From positions 124,001 to 188,000 of the forward strand of contig CASEMX010000001.1 in NCBI GenBank assembly GCA_949289155.1: a DNA stretch of 64,000 nucleotides. Direction: 5' to 3'. How positions within the stretch are numbered: the stretch's first letter is position 1; each line of letters opens with the position of its first letter. The translations under genes were made by a program, and so were the position numbers. This document shows positions 8,950 to 17,033 of this stretch, piece after piece. The DNA is from an uncultured Parabacteroides sp. Lineage in GTDB: Bacteria; Bacteroidota; Bacteroidia; Bacteroidales; Tannerellaceae. The notes under the pieces were generated by a model. It did no database searches, was not told where the DNA came from, and was given only the letters and a program-made list of their open reading frames with translations.

Positions 8950-9040
8950 GAAGGAGTTAGGAGGAGTTAGAGCAGTTAAATGTTTCTGTTCGTATAAACT
9001 AAAACTATCGGCTTTAACTCCTTTAACTCCTTTAACTTCT
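8950..9040 (-). mobile_element. GGAGTTA-repeat element, internally deleted copy
   Basis: The etfB-etfA gap consists of GGAGTTA-type words on both sides of a short core. Read on the minus strand the core starts GCCGATAGTTTTAG and continues TTATACGAACAGAAACA, matching the two inner ends of the long element at 7.4-7.9 kb (GCCAATAGTTTTTG and TTATACAAACAAAGAC) joined together. It therefore looks like the long form with the four-helix-bundle gene deleted. The bases TTTTTTATTTGAAGGAGTTA next to the downstream start codon are also shared with the long copy. Confidence 0.65.
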
Positions 9041-9044
9041 TTTC

Positions 9045-9920
9045 TTAGCCAATCGTATGGTTAGCCAATAGTTCGACAATCAAGTTTTCTACATCCGCGT
9101 CCGAGCCGGTCAGCGTTTTGCTCTCTTTGGCTTGGAATACGATATTCTGTATCGCCTTCACCTTCGTGGGCGAGCCGGAGAGTCCGCACTGCGCGGTGTC
9201 GCCGTTCACGTCCGCTACGCTCCATTCCTGAATGTTGAGGTAGGGGCGTTTCTCGTAGAGGTCGGCGTAGGGGACCTCTGCCGGGCGTTCCTGTTTGCCC
9301 AGTGCGCGTTTATACTTCTGCACCAACTTCGCATTGCGCGGGCGGCAGGGTGCAGCCGAGCCGTTTACGGTGATGACCAGTGGCAGGGGCGCTTCTACCG
9401 TTTCCACGCCGCCGTCGATGTGGCGTTTTATCGTGATGCTGCGGTTCGCTTCGTCCACGTTGAGGATTTCTTCGGCATAGGTGACTTGCGCCAGCCCTAA
9501 CTTCTCGGCCACTTGCGGGCCTACCTGCGCCGTATCGCCGTCGATGGCTTGGCGTCCGCCGATGATGACATCATACGCGCCAATCTTCCGGATGGCAGTT
9601 GCCAGCGCATAGGAGGTAGCCAGCGTGTCGGCTCCGGCGAAGGCACGGTCGGTCAGGAGATAGCCTCCGTCGGCTCCGCGGTAGAGTCCTTCGCGGATGA
9701 TTTCGGCTGCGCGGCCGGGACCCATGGTTAATAATGTAACGGTCGAGCCCGGATGGGCATCTTTCAGGCGCAGCGCCTGTTCCAAGGCGTTCAGGTCCTC
9801 CGGATTGAAGATGGCGGGAAGGGCGGCGCGGTTGATTGTGCCGTCTTCCTTCATGGCGTCTTTTCCGACGTTCCGCGTGTCCGGAACCTGCTTTGCTAAT
9901 ACAATAATCTTTAAACTCAT
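9045..9920 (-). CDS. etfB: Electron transfer flavoprotein beta subunit
   Basis: A 291-residue EtfB, recognisable from the opening LKIIVLAKQVPDT, the ITVNGSAAPCRPRNAKLV stretch before the C-terminal tail and the overall length. It binds AMP and pairs with EtfA. It is the first gene of the leftward operon etfB-etfA-(four-helix-bundle gene)-acyl-CoA dehydrogenase, with a good -7 promoter box 38 bases upstream of its ATG. Confidence 0.96.
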   Translation of the reverse strand: MSLKIIVLAKQVPDTRNVGKDAMKEDGTINRAALPAIFNPEDLNALEQALRLKDAHPGSTVTLLTMGPGRAAEIIREGLYRGADGGYLLTDRAFAGADTLATSYALATAIRKIGAYDVIIGGRQAIDGDTAQVGPQVAEKLGLAQVTYAEEILNVDEANRSITIKRHIDGGVETVEAPLPLVITVNGSAAPCRPRNAKLVQKYKRALGKQERPAEVPYADLYEKRPYLNIQEWSVADVNGDTAQCGLSGSPTKVKAIQNIVFQAKESKTLTGSDADVENLIVELLANHTIG

Positions 9921-9957
9921 TTTATTGGGATATTAGATTCTAATTTTCTTGCGGTTG

Positions 9958-9965
9958 CAAAAGTA
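9958..9965 (-). promoter_or_regulatory. -7 box upstream of the etf operon
   Basis: On the minus strand the sequence is TACTTTTG, a perfect TAnnTTTG match, within the phrase CTTACTTTTGCAACCGCAA. The same phrase stands upstream of the Dam-like gene at 12.49 kb. A clear -33 TTTG is not seen. Confidence 0.55.
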
Positions 9966-10095
9966 AGAATTAATTGTGAATTACGAGTTACGAATTATGA
10001 ATTCCCCTAAAAAACTTATACACTTTTAGTTCCAATAAAAGTATCTGTACTTTTTAAGGTGAGACAATAGTGTACACTATCCATTAAGAACTTGA

Positions 10096-10965
10096 TTAAA
10101 ATGGTAATCCGTAGTCGTTTGGTAAATCTTCGCATATAATCTGTTGAGAAGGAATAAATGTCATATCTTTAATTTTGCTACAATATACCATTCGCAAAGC
10201 ATAGTCATTAATTTCTTCTCTACGAGCTTTACTTAGAGCTAAAAAATTATCATCTTGTTCAATTCCTAAAAAACGTCTTCCTGTAAGTGAAGAGGCGATT
10301 CCCGTCGTACTGCTTCCAGCAAATGGGTCAAGTATCCATGAATTAGGTTCAGTTGATGCAAGAATTATTCGGACTAACAAACTTAACGGTTTTTGCGTAG
10401 GATGCTTTCCACAAGTTTTTTCCCACCGAGCAATAGCCGGCAGATGCCATACATCTGTCATTTGCTTGCCTCCGTTGATGAGCTTCATCAGTTCATAATT
10501 GTAATAGTGCGGCTTGTTCTTGTGCTTCCTTGCCCAAATTACAAATTCTGTACTATAGGTAAAGAAACGACAAGAAATATTAGGTGGAGGATTAGTCTTT
10601 GCCCATGTTATGACATTGAGTATTCTGAAACCTGTCTGCTGTAGGGCATTGGCCACGGAAAAGATATTGTGATAGGTTCCACTAATCCATATCGTTCCAT
10701 TGTCTTTCAACTTTTCCCGGCATAAACCTATCCATTGCAAGTTGAATTCATCGACAGATCCCATAGTTTTGGCTTTGTCCCAATCTCCTTTGTTCACACT
10801 TACGATTTTTCCGCTTTGAACGCTGATTCCATTATTGCTAAGGAAATAAGGGGGATCTGCGAAAACCATATCAAACTTGAATTTGAATTGGGGAAGCAAC
10901 TGTATGCAATCCCCTTCAAGCAAAGTGAAATCGCGGTTGTGAGATTTATAGTAAGCCTGCATCAT
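10096..10965 (-). CDS. Site-specific DNA methyltransferase, DpnA-like (beta class)
   Basis: A 289-residue N6-adenine/N4-cytosine type methyltransferase. The catalytic motif ADPPYFLSNNG comes before the AdoMet-binding motif LDPFAGSSTTGIAS, the motif order of the beta class. It overlaps the stop of the nuclease gene by four bases and is third in the cassette Dam-like methylase, nuclease, methylase. In DpnII/MboI-type systems the second methylase can act on single-stranded or hemimethylated GATC, and that role is proposed here by context. The cassette reads AT-richer than its flanks, which suggests transfer. Sequence specificity is not proven. Confidence 0.85.
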   Translation of the reverse strand: MMQAYYKSHNRDFTLLEGDCIQLLPQFKFKFDMVFADPPYFLSNNGISVQSGKIVSVNKGDWDKAKTMGSVDEFNLQWIGLCREKLKDNGTIWISGTYHNIFSVANALQQTGFRILNVITWAKTNPPPNISCRFFTYSTEFVIWARKHKNKPHYYNYELMKLINGGKQMTDVWHLPAIARWEKTCGKHPTQKPLSLLVRIILASTEPNSWILDPFAGSSTTGIASSLTGRRFLGIEQDDNFLALSKARREEINDYALRMVYCSKIKDMTFIPSQQIICEDLPNDYGLPF

Positions 10966-11522
10966 AACTGATAAGATGGAACTATCTCTACATCTGTCGT
11001 TTCATATGGGACGGGCAATCCCAATTCTTGTAAAGGTATATAGTCAAAATAATATTTACATCCTACACTAATAATATAATCTAACGTATCTTTATAGCAT
11101 CCTTTTTTGAACCAACTGTCTAAAATGTAACAATATTCAACTCGGTAATTAAGCTCAGAGAATAATTTGATATATTGCTTCTTTTTGAAATCACATGTTT
11201 GTAATTTCTCATCCACACTACCAGCTACTTCCTGATGCTTTACCTCTAATATGAATGCTGTATTATTTATGATTACATAAATGCAATTGTCAGGAAGCAG
11301 TTTCTTAGATATGTGTTTTGTCCAATCAATGTTATTTTCTGCCAAGAATCTATATAGCTCATGCTTTTTAAACAAACGCGCTACAAGTTCCTCTTTAAAA
11401 TAAACTTTTGTATCTGCCACTGAATAATCCTTTTGTGTATTCAGAAAGTCTTTCAGATCAACTTTTGCTTCATATCGGAGTCCCGTTAATGTGTTGGAGC
11501 CTCCAGTACCTCCTCTTATCAT
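10962..11522 (-). CDS. Putative type II restriction endonuclease (PD-(D/E)XK)
   Basis: A 186-residue protein sandwiched between two DNA methylases, with ATGA overlaps at both ends. A PD-(D/E)XK site can be read as Pro77-Asp78 followed by Glu93-Val-Lys95 (AFILEVKHQ). The opening TGGSNTLTGLRYE resembles the glycine-rich start of several type II nucleases. It is much shorter than DpnII (about 290 residues), so it is probably not a simple DpnII orthologue. By position it is the cutting partner of the flanking methylases. No other function fits the context as well, but the family was not recognised by name. Confidence 0.7.
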   Translation of the reverse strand: MIRGGTGGSNTLTGLRYEAKVDLKDFLNTQKDYSVADTKVYFKEELVARLFKKHELYRFLAENNIDWTKHISKKLLPDNCIYVIINNTAFILEVKHQEVAGSVDEKLQTCDFKKKQYIKLFSELNYRVEYCYILDSWFKKGCYKDTLDYIISVGCKYYFDYIPLQELGLPVPYETTDVEIVPSYQL

Positions 11523-12469
11523 ATTGGTAAACTTAATTGTTTTTCAATTTTGTGAATAATAAAATCTTTTTGCAGCTTTCCCGCATAATTGCGCACTAAC
11601 AGTTCCGTAAGTTTTCCGCGTTTAGCCGCATTGGCATTCACACTTCTTGATGCCCAAACCCTGTGAATTTCATATTTCGCATATAAATCGTCGAAGAAGC
11701 GATCTGTCCCATTTTTCCCAAAGCAGTCGGAATTGCTGAGCATGAATGGTATTTTTGCATCTTGAAGGCGGTCGCAAAAGAGTTTAAGACGTATTTGTTC
11801 CATGTCATTAAATGCTTCCTTCGCATAGTTATTGAAGCTGGACGTATTACTCAATGGGCGGTAAGGAGGATCAAAATAAAAAAATGTATTGCCGTTTATA
11901 TGCTTGGCTGTTTGCTCGAAATCGCCTGTCAAAATAGTCACATTCTGCAAAAGTTTGCTGTCTGCATGAATTGTATCGGCATCACAAATGAGCGGCCGTT
12001 CGTAACGCCCAAACGGGACGTTGAACTTGCCGGCTTTATTTACGCGGTATAGACCGTTGAAGCAAGTCCTGTTAAGAAAGAAGAAAAGTGTAGTATTCTC
12101 TATCGGATCTGTAGGTTTATTATTGAAACGGTCGCGAACATGCAGATAATATTCCTTTCGGGCCTCTTCATCTTTTATCCGGTAATAATCCTCTTGGATC
12201 GCGGCAAGTGAGCATATGAGTTTATCCGGTTGGTCACGAACTACGGTGTAGCAGGTCGTTAAATCAGGGTTTATGTCGTTTATTACTGCATGTTTGATGT
12301 TTTCGTGCTTTTGAAGCATATGGAACAGCATAGCACCGCCACCCACAAACGGCTCTATATAGGTGACATCTTCCTTTTTATCAAAGTCGGCAGGAAGCAA
12401 GGCTTCGAGTTGTTTGATGAGTAGGCTTTTCCCACCTACCCATTTGATGAAAGGTTTCGCTTTTATCAT
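11519..12469 (-). CDS. Dam-like DNA adenine methyltransferase (DpnM type)
   Basis: A 316-residue alpha-class N6-adenine methyltransferase. It shows KPFIKWVGGKSLL, the AdoMet motif YIEPFVGGGAM, FFFLNRTCFNGLYRVN and the catalytic FYFDPPYRPL, which together are typical of Dam and DpnM enzymes that methylate GATC. It is the first gene of the restriction-modification cassette, so the host DNA would be protected before the nuclease is made. A TACTTTTG promoter box lies 23 bases upstream of the ATG. Confidence 0.92.
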   Translation of the reverse strand: MIKAKPFIKWVGGKSLLIKQLEALLPADFDKKEDVTYIEPFVGGGAMLFHMLQKHENIKHAVINDINPDLTTCYTVVRDQPDKLICSLAAIQEDYYRIKDEEARKEYYLHVRDRFNNKPTDPIENTTLFFFLNRTCFNGLYRVNKAGKFNVPFGRYERPLICDADTIHADSKLLQNVTILTGDFEQTAKHINGNTFFYFDPPYRPLSNTSSFNNYAKEAFNDMEQIRLKLFCDRLQDAKIPFMLSNSDCFGKNGTDRFFDDLYAKYEIHRVWASRSVNANAAKRGKLTELLVRNYAGKLQKDFIIHKIEKQLSLPI

Positions 12470-12491
12470 TGTGTATAAAATATTGCGGTTG

Positions 12492-12499
12492 CAAAAGTA
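12492..12499 (-). promoter_or_regulatory. -7 box for the restriction-modification cassette
   Basis: TACTTTTG on the minus strand matches TAnnTTTG and lies in the same extended phrase as the etf promoter (CTTACTTTTGCAACCGCAA). The ATG of the Dam-like gene is 23 bases downstream. Confidence 0.55.
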
Positions 12500-12528
12500 A
12501 GGATTTCTTTTGAATTAAGAAGGAAGAA

Positions 12529-12563
12529 TGGGGAATGAAGAATGCCTCATTCCTCATTCCCCA
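12529..12563. terminator. Inverted repeat after the DUF6261-like gene
   Basis: ATGGGGAATGA pairs perfectly with TCATTCCCCAT around a partly paired centre. It follows the stop of the DUF6261-like gene and precedes the promoter of the methylase cassette, so it may separate the two leftward units. There is no strong T run, so termination is only probable. Confidence 0.5.
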
Positions 12564-12570
12564 TCCCTTC

Positions 12571-13383
12571 TCACGGATTCGGAATCCCGACCGGTTCTTC
12601 GTCGTCGCCGGTCGAGGGTTCTTCGCCTTCGTCGGGCGTGACGGGTTCGCTGCCGTCATCGGGGTCGTCCGCACTGCTGCTGCCGCCGCTGATGGCTGCC
12701 ATCGAGCCGATGAGCCCGTTGATGATGTCGATGAAGCTGTTGATTTCGTCGCTCGGCTGCACGATGGCGTAGGCGTTGATGACTTGGGCGATGTCCCCAT
12801 ACATTGTATTGACTTCGCGCTTCAACTCGTCAGAGTCGATGTCGCTTTGCTTCAATACATCGCTGACTTCGAGGTAGCGTTCGTCATACATCTCGCTGAG
12901 CTCCTCGTTCGTTGTGCGCAGCAGTTCTACTTCTTGCGTCAGACCTAATACTTGGATAGCTGCTTTGTTTTCTTCGCTGTCCAATAAGTCCAACATGCCG
13001 CGCACTTCAGAGGTCTGCTTGTGCAGTTCGTGCCGGCCGATGCCCCGATAAGGTGATAACTCCTGATACAGCAGTTCGGCAGCGAGGCGTTTCTCCTCGA
13101 TGGGCGAAGTGCGCATGACGTTGACCACGCCGTTGACAGAACCGATGGCGCCGTCACGTGTCTTGTCACCTGCGCGCATCTTCGGCGTGGTGCGGTAGCT
13201 GCGTTTGCGGTTGATAATTGATTCCAACAATTTTACCTTTTCCCGATACGCCTCTATTTTATCTTCTACGTGGAGGATTTCGGGCGTCGTCAGCGTGATA
13301 TGCTTTTCGACAGTAACGTGAAAATCGGCGCATGCACCAAGGGTCATGCGGCTCATGTTGAATGTTCGTAATTGATGTGCCAT
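12571..13383 (-). CDS. DUF6261-like Bacteroidales protein with acidic GIPNP tail
   Basis: A 270-residue, mostly helical cytoplasmic protein without signal peptide; it resembles the Bacteroidales family annotated as DUF6261, whose function is unknown. Residues 1-225 are predicted helices and the last 40 are a low-complexity tail of Ser, Asp, Glu, Pro and Thr ending in GIPNP. The phage HU-like protein at 33.6-34.0 kb ends with a similar acidic stretch and the same five residues. The gene has an eight-copy palindrome array directly upstream, which any transcript entering it must cross. Confidence 0.75.
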   Translation of the reverse strand: MAHQLRTFNMSRMTLGACADFHVTVEKHITLTTPEILHVEDKIEAYREKVKLLESIINRKRSYRTTPKMRAGDKTRDGAIGSVNGVVNVMRTSPIEEKRLAAELLYQELSPYRGIGRHELHKQTSEVRGMLDLLDSEENKAAIQVLGLTQEVELLRTTNEELSEMYDERYLEVSDVLKQSDIDSDELKREVNTMYGDIAQVINAYAIVQPSDEINSFIDIINGLIGSMAAISGGSSSADDPDDGSEPVTPDEGEEPSTGDDEEPVGIPNP

Positions 13384-13401
13384 ATAATAAAAATTTTAAA
13401 T

Positions 13402-13716
13402 TAATACGCGGACCATGCACCGGTGCAAAGCTGCTGTATTAATACGGCGTCCATGCACCGGTGCAACGTCGCCGTATTAGTACGGAGAGCCCATGTACCG
13501 GTGCAAACCTTCTCCGTAGTAGTACAGAGGACTCATGCACCGGTGCAAAGCTTCTCCGTATTAGTACGGAGGACTCATGTACCGGTGCAAAGTTGCTCCG
13601 TATTAGTACGGAGGACTCATGTACCGGTGCAAAGTTTCTCCGTAGTAGTACGGCGGCTCTATGCACCGGTGCAACGCTTCGGCGTACTAATACGGCGTCC
13701 ATGCGACCGGTGCAAC
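13402..13716. repeat. Eight-copy array of paired palindromes, about 42-bp period
   Basis: The palindrome TGCACCGGTGCA or a one-base variant starts at about 13414, 13452, 13492, 13534, 13576, 13618, 13660 and 13700, so spacings run from 38 to 42 with 42 most common. Between copies is a second palindrome of the type CTCCGTATTAGTACGGAG. The middle copies are nearly identical and the end copies diverge. Long open frames cross the array on both strands only because 42 is divisible by three. It lies between divergent neighbours and is not a CRISPR, since there are no unique spacers. Confidence 0.85.
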
Positions 13717-13823
13717 GCTTACAAAGTTAAGCGGATTGTTTAAGAGCGCAAAAGATTTTTCTTATTTTTTTAAGAAACAACCTTATGTTCCTTGCGGCAT
13801 CTTGTTTTCAGCCGTTTCCGTCA

Positions 13824-14243
13824 TCATTTCCGTTCGAATTCATTAAGAATATCGTTATCGTAGAAGCAGATACGGTTCGAGGCAGATATCCACGCCTCCA
13901 CAGTGGGTCCGTCGCCCTCCATCGTCAACCACAACGTAGGATGCTCGTAGCGATAGGTTCCCAGCGAGACGATTGTATCCATCTTGACCGTCGTCGCCTC
14001 CTCATTCTGCACAAGACCGCACGTAGTCATCGTGAACGTCCCGTCGCCGAAACTCAGCGTCTGTTCGTCAGGAAACGGAATAGGAGAGAAAGCCACGCTT
14101 TCCCCATAGACCGGCGTGATATTCACCCATTCGGAGTCCGTCAATGTCTGCGGCTCGCCGTATATCCGCATCTCCTCGCTGTCGGAGCAAGCCGTGCAGA
14201 GGAGCAGTGCCATACTTAAAAAAACTGATAGTAAATGTTTCAT
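13824..14243 (-). CDS. Small lipoprotein next to a C10 peptidase, candidate inhibitor
   Basis: A 139-residue protein with a signal peptide and a lipobox-like LLLCTACS, lipidated on Cys19 if processed. The rest is predicted beta-strand and has no family I recognise. It starts seven bases after the stop of the C10 peptidase gene and is surely cotranscribed with it. Streptopain-family peptidases in Streptococcus and Bacteroides are commonly encoded beside a small Spi-type inhibitor or propeptide-like protein, so a role in holding the peptidase inactive is a reasonable inference from position. There is no direct sequence proof. Confidence 0.75.
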   Translation of the reverse strand: MKHLLSVFLSMALLLCTACSDSEEMRIYGEPQTLTDSEWVNITPVYGESVAFSPIPFPDEQTLSFGDGTFTMTTCGLVQNEEATTVKMDTIVSLGTYRYEHPTLWLTMEGDGPTVEAWISASNRICFYDNDILNEFERK

Positions 14244-14250
14244 AATGCGA

Positions 14251-15372
14251 TTATTTTTTGCGTATATTGTGCGCCATTACAAATCCACTATTAAATAAAT
14301 ATCCCCCAGCGTTAAATTTGACAGGGTCTTCTACAAGATAGAAACCATTAGATGAACCGTTCCAACCCCAATTCATATTTAGATAGTCGTAATAAGTTGC
14401 ATTATCATATATATGTCGTTTCCATCCGTCACAAACCCACATATGTCCACTTCCGGTTGAAGATTGAGCACCTATGATTAATGGTCCTCCATTTTCTAAA
14501 CTATATTGACAATCAAAGACATTGAATCTTGCTACACCACTGCAACTAAGTCCATATGAAGATAGTGTAGATGCAATATATGTACTAGGTGCATTACTTT
14601 CGAACAGTCCATATTCAGTATGCAACGCGACTCCGACGTCATGGACTAAAGTGCTTACTTGGTCTATGACTGTAGCATCAGATGATGATGTTACGGTTCT
14701 GCTTGCTAATATGGAAGACCAATTTAGATTTGATGGTACTTTATGATATGCTAAAATTTGAGAAACAGCAATGGCTACACACCCCGCCATTGATTGATTG
14801 GGGCATTTTGCATTATAAGGATAGCCTTGTCCCCATGATGTAGAAGTAAAGCGATAAACAGATTCTACGCTCATTTTAGTCTGAATTGCTTTTTCTTGCA
14901 TATCCGCGTAGTATTGTTGCAAATCTTCTTTGATAAGCATTGGTATGTCTCGAAAATATAATCGCAAAGGTTCAATAAATGATGTGTCTGATGGGGAGCC
15001 AAAAGGAACAGATATCAAAATCTTTTTAATTCTTTTATCTCCTACAACAAAAGAATATCCCTCTTGCCCATCTGTTTCAGTAACAAATTCATAAATGGGA
15101 ATTGTGTCTTTAATAGTTAGAGGTAGAATTTCTGCATTGTCAATACATAAGGTCTTTACCTTATGACTTTTGATATTAAAAGCAGTTCCAGATTTTGTCA
15201 ACGTATTGCCCACAAAATCTTCTAATAACAACGTTGCCTCGTTTACATCTAATTTATTTGTAGATGCTAATACTTGTTCTTCTGTAATTGGAATATCCAA
15301 ATCTTCAGTAGTACAAGCTGATACAAAGCAAATTAAAAACAATGAACCAATAAAAAATCTAAGTGTTTTCAT
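14251..15372 (-). CDS. C10 (streptopain-like) cysteine peptidase lipoprotein
   Basis: A 373-residue secreted peptidase. The ATG at 15372 is chosen because it begins a proper lipoprotein signal (FFIGSLFLICFVSAC, lipid on Cys20); an in-frame start further upstream would bury it. Residues about 30-165 form the inhibitory pro-region and the catalytic domain shows Cys198 in AGCVAIAVSQILAYHK and His310 in GSGHMWVCDGW, matching SpeB and the Bacteroides fragilis Bfp proteases. WGWNGSSNGFY closes the domain. Such enzymes degrade host and matrix proteins at the cell surface. It has a strong promoter of its own and a small lipoprotein gene downstream. Confidence 0.93.
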   Translation of the reverse strand: MKTLRFFIGSLFLICFVSACTTEDLDIPITEEQVLASTNKLDVNEATLLLEDFVGNTLTKSGTAFNIKSHKVKTLCIDNAEILPLTIKDTIPIYEFVTETDGQEGYSFVVGDKRIKKILISVPFGSPSDTSFIEPLRLYFRDIPMLIKEDLQQYYADMQEKAIQTKMSVESVYRFTSTSWGQGYPYNAKCPNQSMAGCVAIAVSQILAYHKVPSNLNWSSILASRTVTSSSDATVIDQVSTLVHDVGVALHTEYGLFESNAPSTYIASTLSSYGLSCSGVARFNVFDCQYSLENGGPLIIGAQSSTGSGHMWVCDGWKRHIYDNATYYDYLNMNWGWNGSSNGFYLVEDPVKFNAGGYLFNSGFVMAHNIRKK

Positions 15373-15402
15373 AAGCAAAAGTTTTTTGATTAAAAATGAT
15401 AA

Positions 15403-15433
15403 CAAAGATAAATAATGTATTATCTGTCCGCAA
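15403..15433 (-). promoter_or_regulatory. Promoter of the C10 peptidase operon
   Basis: On the minus strand a TTG (15431-15433) is followed after 20 bases by TATCTTTG (15403-15410), an excellent match to the TTTG-N19-21-TAnnTTTG Bacteroidota promoter. The start codon is 31 bases further on. Confidence 0.75.
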
Positions 15434-15494
15434 TTTTTTTTCATAATTATTAACAGAATAGATTCTGATAAGTTATAACTCTGTATCTTAAGCC

Positions 15495-16979
15495 TCAAAT
15501 CATTTTCTCCAGCCGTTCTTTCCAGATATCGAACGCGCCGCAGTAACGGTCGGCTTTCAGGCCGTCGGGCTCGATTTCTTTGATTTTCTTCAGGGAAGCG
15601 AATGCCTCTTCCGGCGAATGGTAGATGCCCGCACCGATTCCTGCCCCTTTAGCTGCGCCGATTGCGCCGTTCGTGTCATACACCTCGATGACCGTGCCCG
15701 TCACGCCCGCCAATGCCTCGCGGAGAATCGGGCTGCGGAACATGCTCGAATTGCCGACACGCACCGCCTGAATGTCGATGCCCATCTCATTCATGATGTC
15801 CATCCCGTATTTAAAGGAAAAGACAATCCCTTCTTGCGCGGCGCGGGCAATATGTGCCGCGGTATGGATATTGAAATTCAACCCGAATATCGTACAATCC
15901 ACCTGTTTGTTCTGGAGCATCCGCTCTGCGCCGTTACCGAACGGCAGAATCGACAGCCCCTCCGAGCCGATGGGTACGCTCTCTGCCAGCAGGTTCTGCT
16001 GGTCGTAGGTCGTGCCTTCCGACATCATGGTCTTCTTGACCCACGAGTTCAGAATCCCTACGCCGTTGATGCACAGCAAAACACCCAACCGGGGATTTTC
16101 TTTCGTGTGGTTCACGTGGGCGAATGTATTGACGCGCGAAAGGACATCCGCGCCCAAGTTCCCGTTCACGCCATAAACGACGCCCGACGTCCCCGCCGTA
16201 GCTGCCACTTCGCCCGGATTCAGGACATTCAATGCCAGTGCATTATTCGTCTGGTCGCCGGCGCGGTAAGTAACCGGTGTGCCTTTTTTCAAGCCCAATT
16301 CGGCAGCGACAGACCCCAGCAATTCGCCTTGGAAACCGAACGTATCGACCAGTCCCGGAATCAAATCGCGGCGGAAACCGAAATAGTTCATGATATCTTC
16401 CGACAGGCAATGTTCCTTGAAATCCCAGAAGATGCCCTCCGACAAGCCCGGTATCGTCGTGGCAATCTCGCCGGTCATGCGCATGGCAATATAATCGCCC
16501 GGCAGCAACATCTTGTCCGCCTTCTGGTACAGCTCCGGTTCATACTCTTTAATCCACGCCAATTTCGCTGCCGTAAAGTTACCGGGGGAATTCAACAGAT
16601 GCGACAGGCAACGCTCCTCACCAATCGAATGAAATGCGCGGTCGCCATAAGAAACCGCCCGGCTGTCGCACCAGATAATCGAAGGACGCAGGACCGTCCG
16701 GTTCTTATCCACCAGCACCAGTCCGTGCATTTGGTAAGCAATCCCTATCGCTTTGATATCCTCGCCTGTTACTTTCGTATCCTCCAGTGCGCCTCGGATG
16801 GCATGTTTCAGATAAGTCCACCAATCTTCGGGGTTCTGTTCCGCCCATCCCGGATGCAGGACCTTCATCGGAGCCTCTGTCTCCGGATATGCATTAGCTC
16901 CGATTGTTAATCCGCTTTCCGCATCGACAATCGAGACCTTCACGGAAGAACATCCTATATCACAACCTAACAAATACAT
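15495..16979 (-). CDS. xylB: Xylulokinase (FGGY family)
   Basis: A 494-residue FGGY sugar kinase. It opens with the phosphate-1 loop LLGCDIGCSSVKVSIVD and has the xylulokinase features YQMHGLVLVD, IIWCDSRA, the catalytic base in YRAGDQTNN and the ATP site AATAGTSGVVYGV. The product phosphorylates D-xylulose to xylulose 5-phosphate for the pentose phosphate pathway. No xylose isomerase or transporter is adjacent, so the pathway is not clustered here. Confidence 0.93.
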   Translation of the reverse strand: MYLLGCDIGCSSVKVSIVDAESGLTIGANAYPETEAPMKVLHPGWAEQNPEDWWTYLKHAIRGALEDTKVTGEDIKAIGIAYQMHGLVLVDKNRTVLRPSIIWCDSRAVSYGDRAFHSIGEERCLSHLLNSPGNFTAAKLAWIKEYEPELYQKADKMLLPGDYIAMRMTGEIATTIPGLSEGIFWDFKEHCLSEDIMNYFGFRRDLIPGLVDTFGFQGELLGSVAAELGLKKGTPVTYRAGDQTNNALALNVLNPGEVAATAGTSGVVYGVNGNLGADVLSRVNTFAHVNHTKENPRLGVLLCINGVGILNSWVKKTMMSEGTTYDQQNLLAESVPIGSEGLSILPFGNGAERMLQNKQVDCTIFGLNFNIHTAAHIARAAQEGIVFSFKYGMDIMNEMGIDIQAVRVGNSSMFRSPILREALAGVTGTVIEVYDTNGAIGAAKGAGIGAGIYHSPEEAFASLKKIKEIEPDGLKADRYCGAFDIWKERLEKMI

Positions 16980-17033
16980 ATTGAATCCTATTTACGAAAT
17001 CCATCTATGGGAATTAGGGGAAGGGGAGAAGCC

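Noticed and set aside
13402-13716. Possible CRISPR array
   Set aside because: There are no unique spacers; linkers are repeated too, and no cas gene is near.
13423-13743. Long open frames on both strands through the 13.4-kb array (repeating peptides)
   Set aside because: They exist only because the roughly 42-base period is a multiple of three; they have no ribosome site and no protein-like composition.
15618-16910. 430-codon frame antisense to xylulokinase
   Set aside because: Antisense shadow of a well-conserved gene; no domain or ribosome site.
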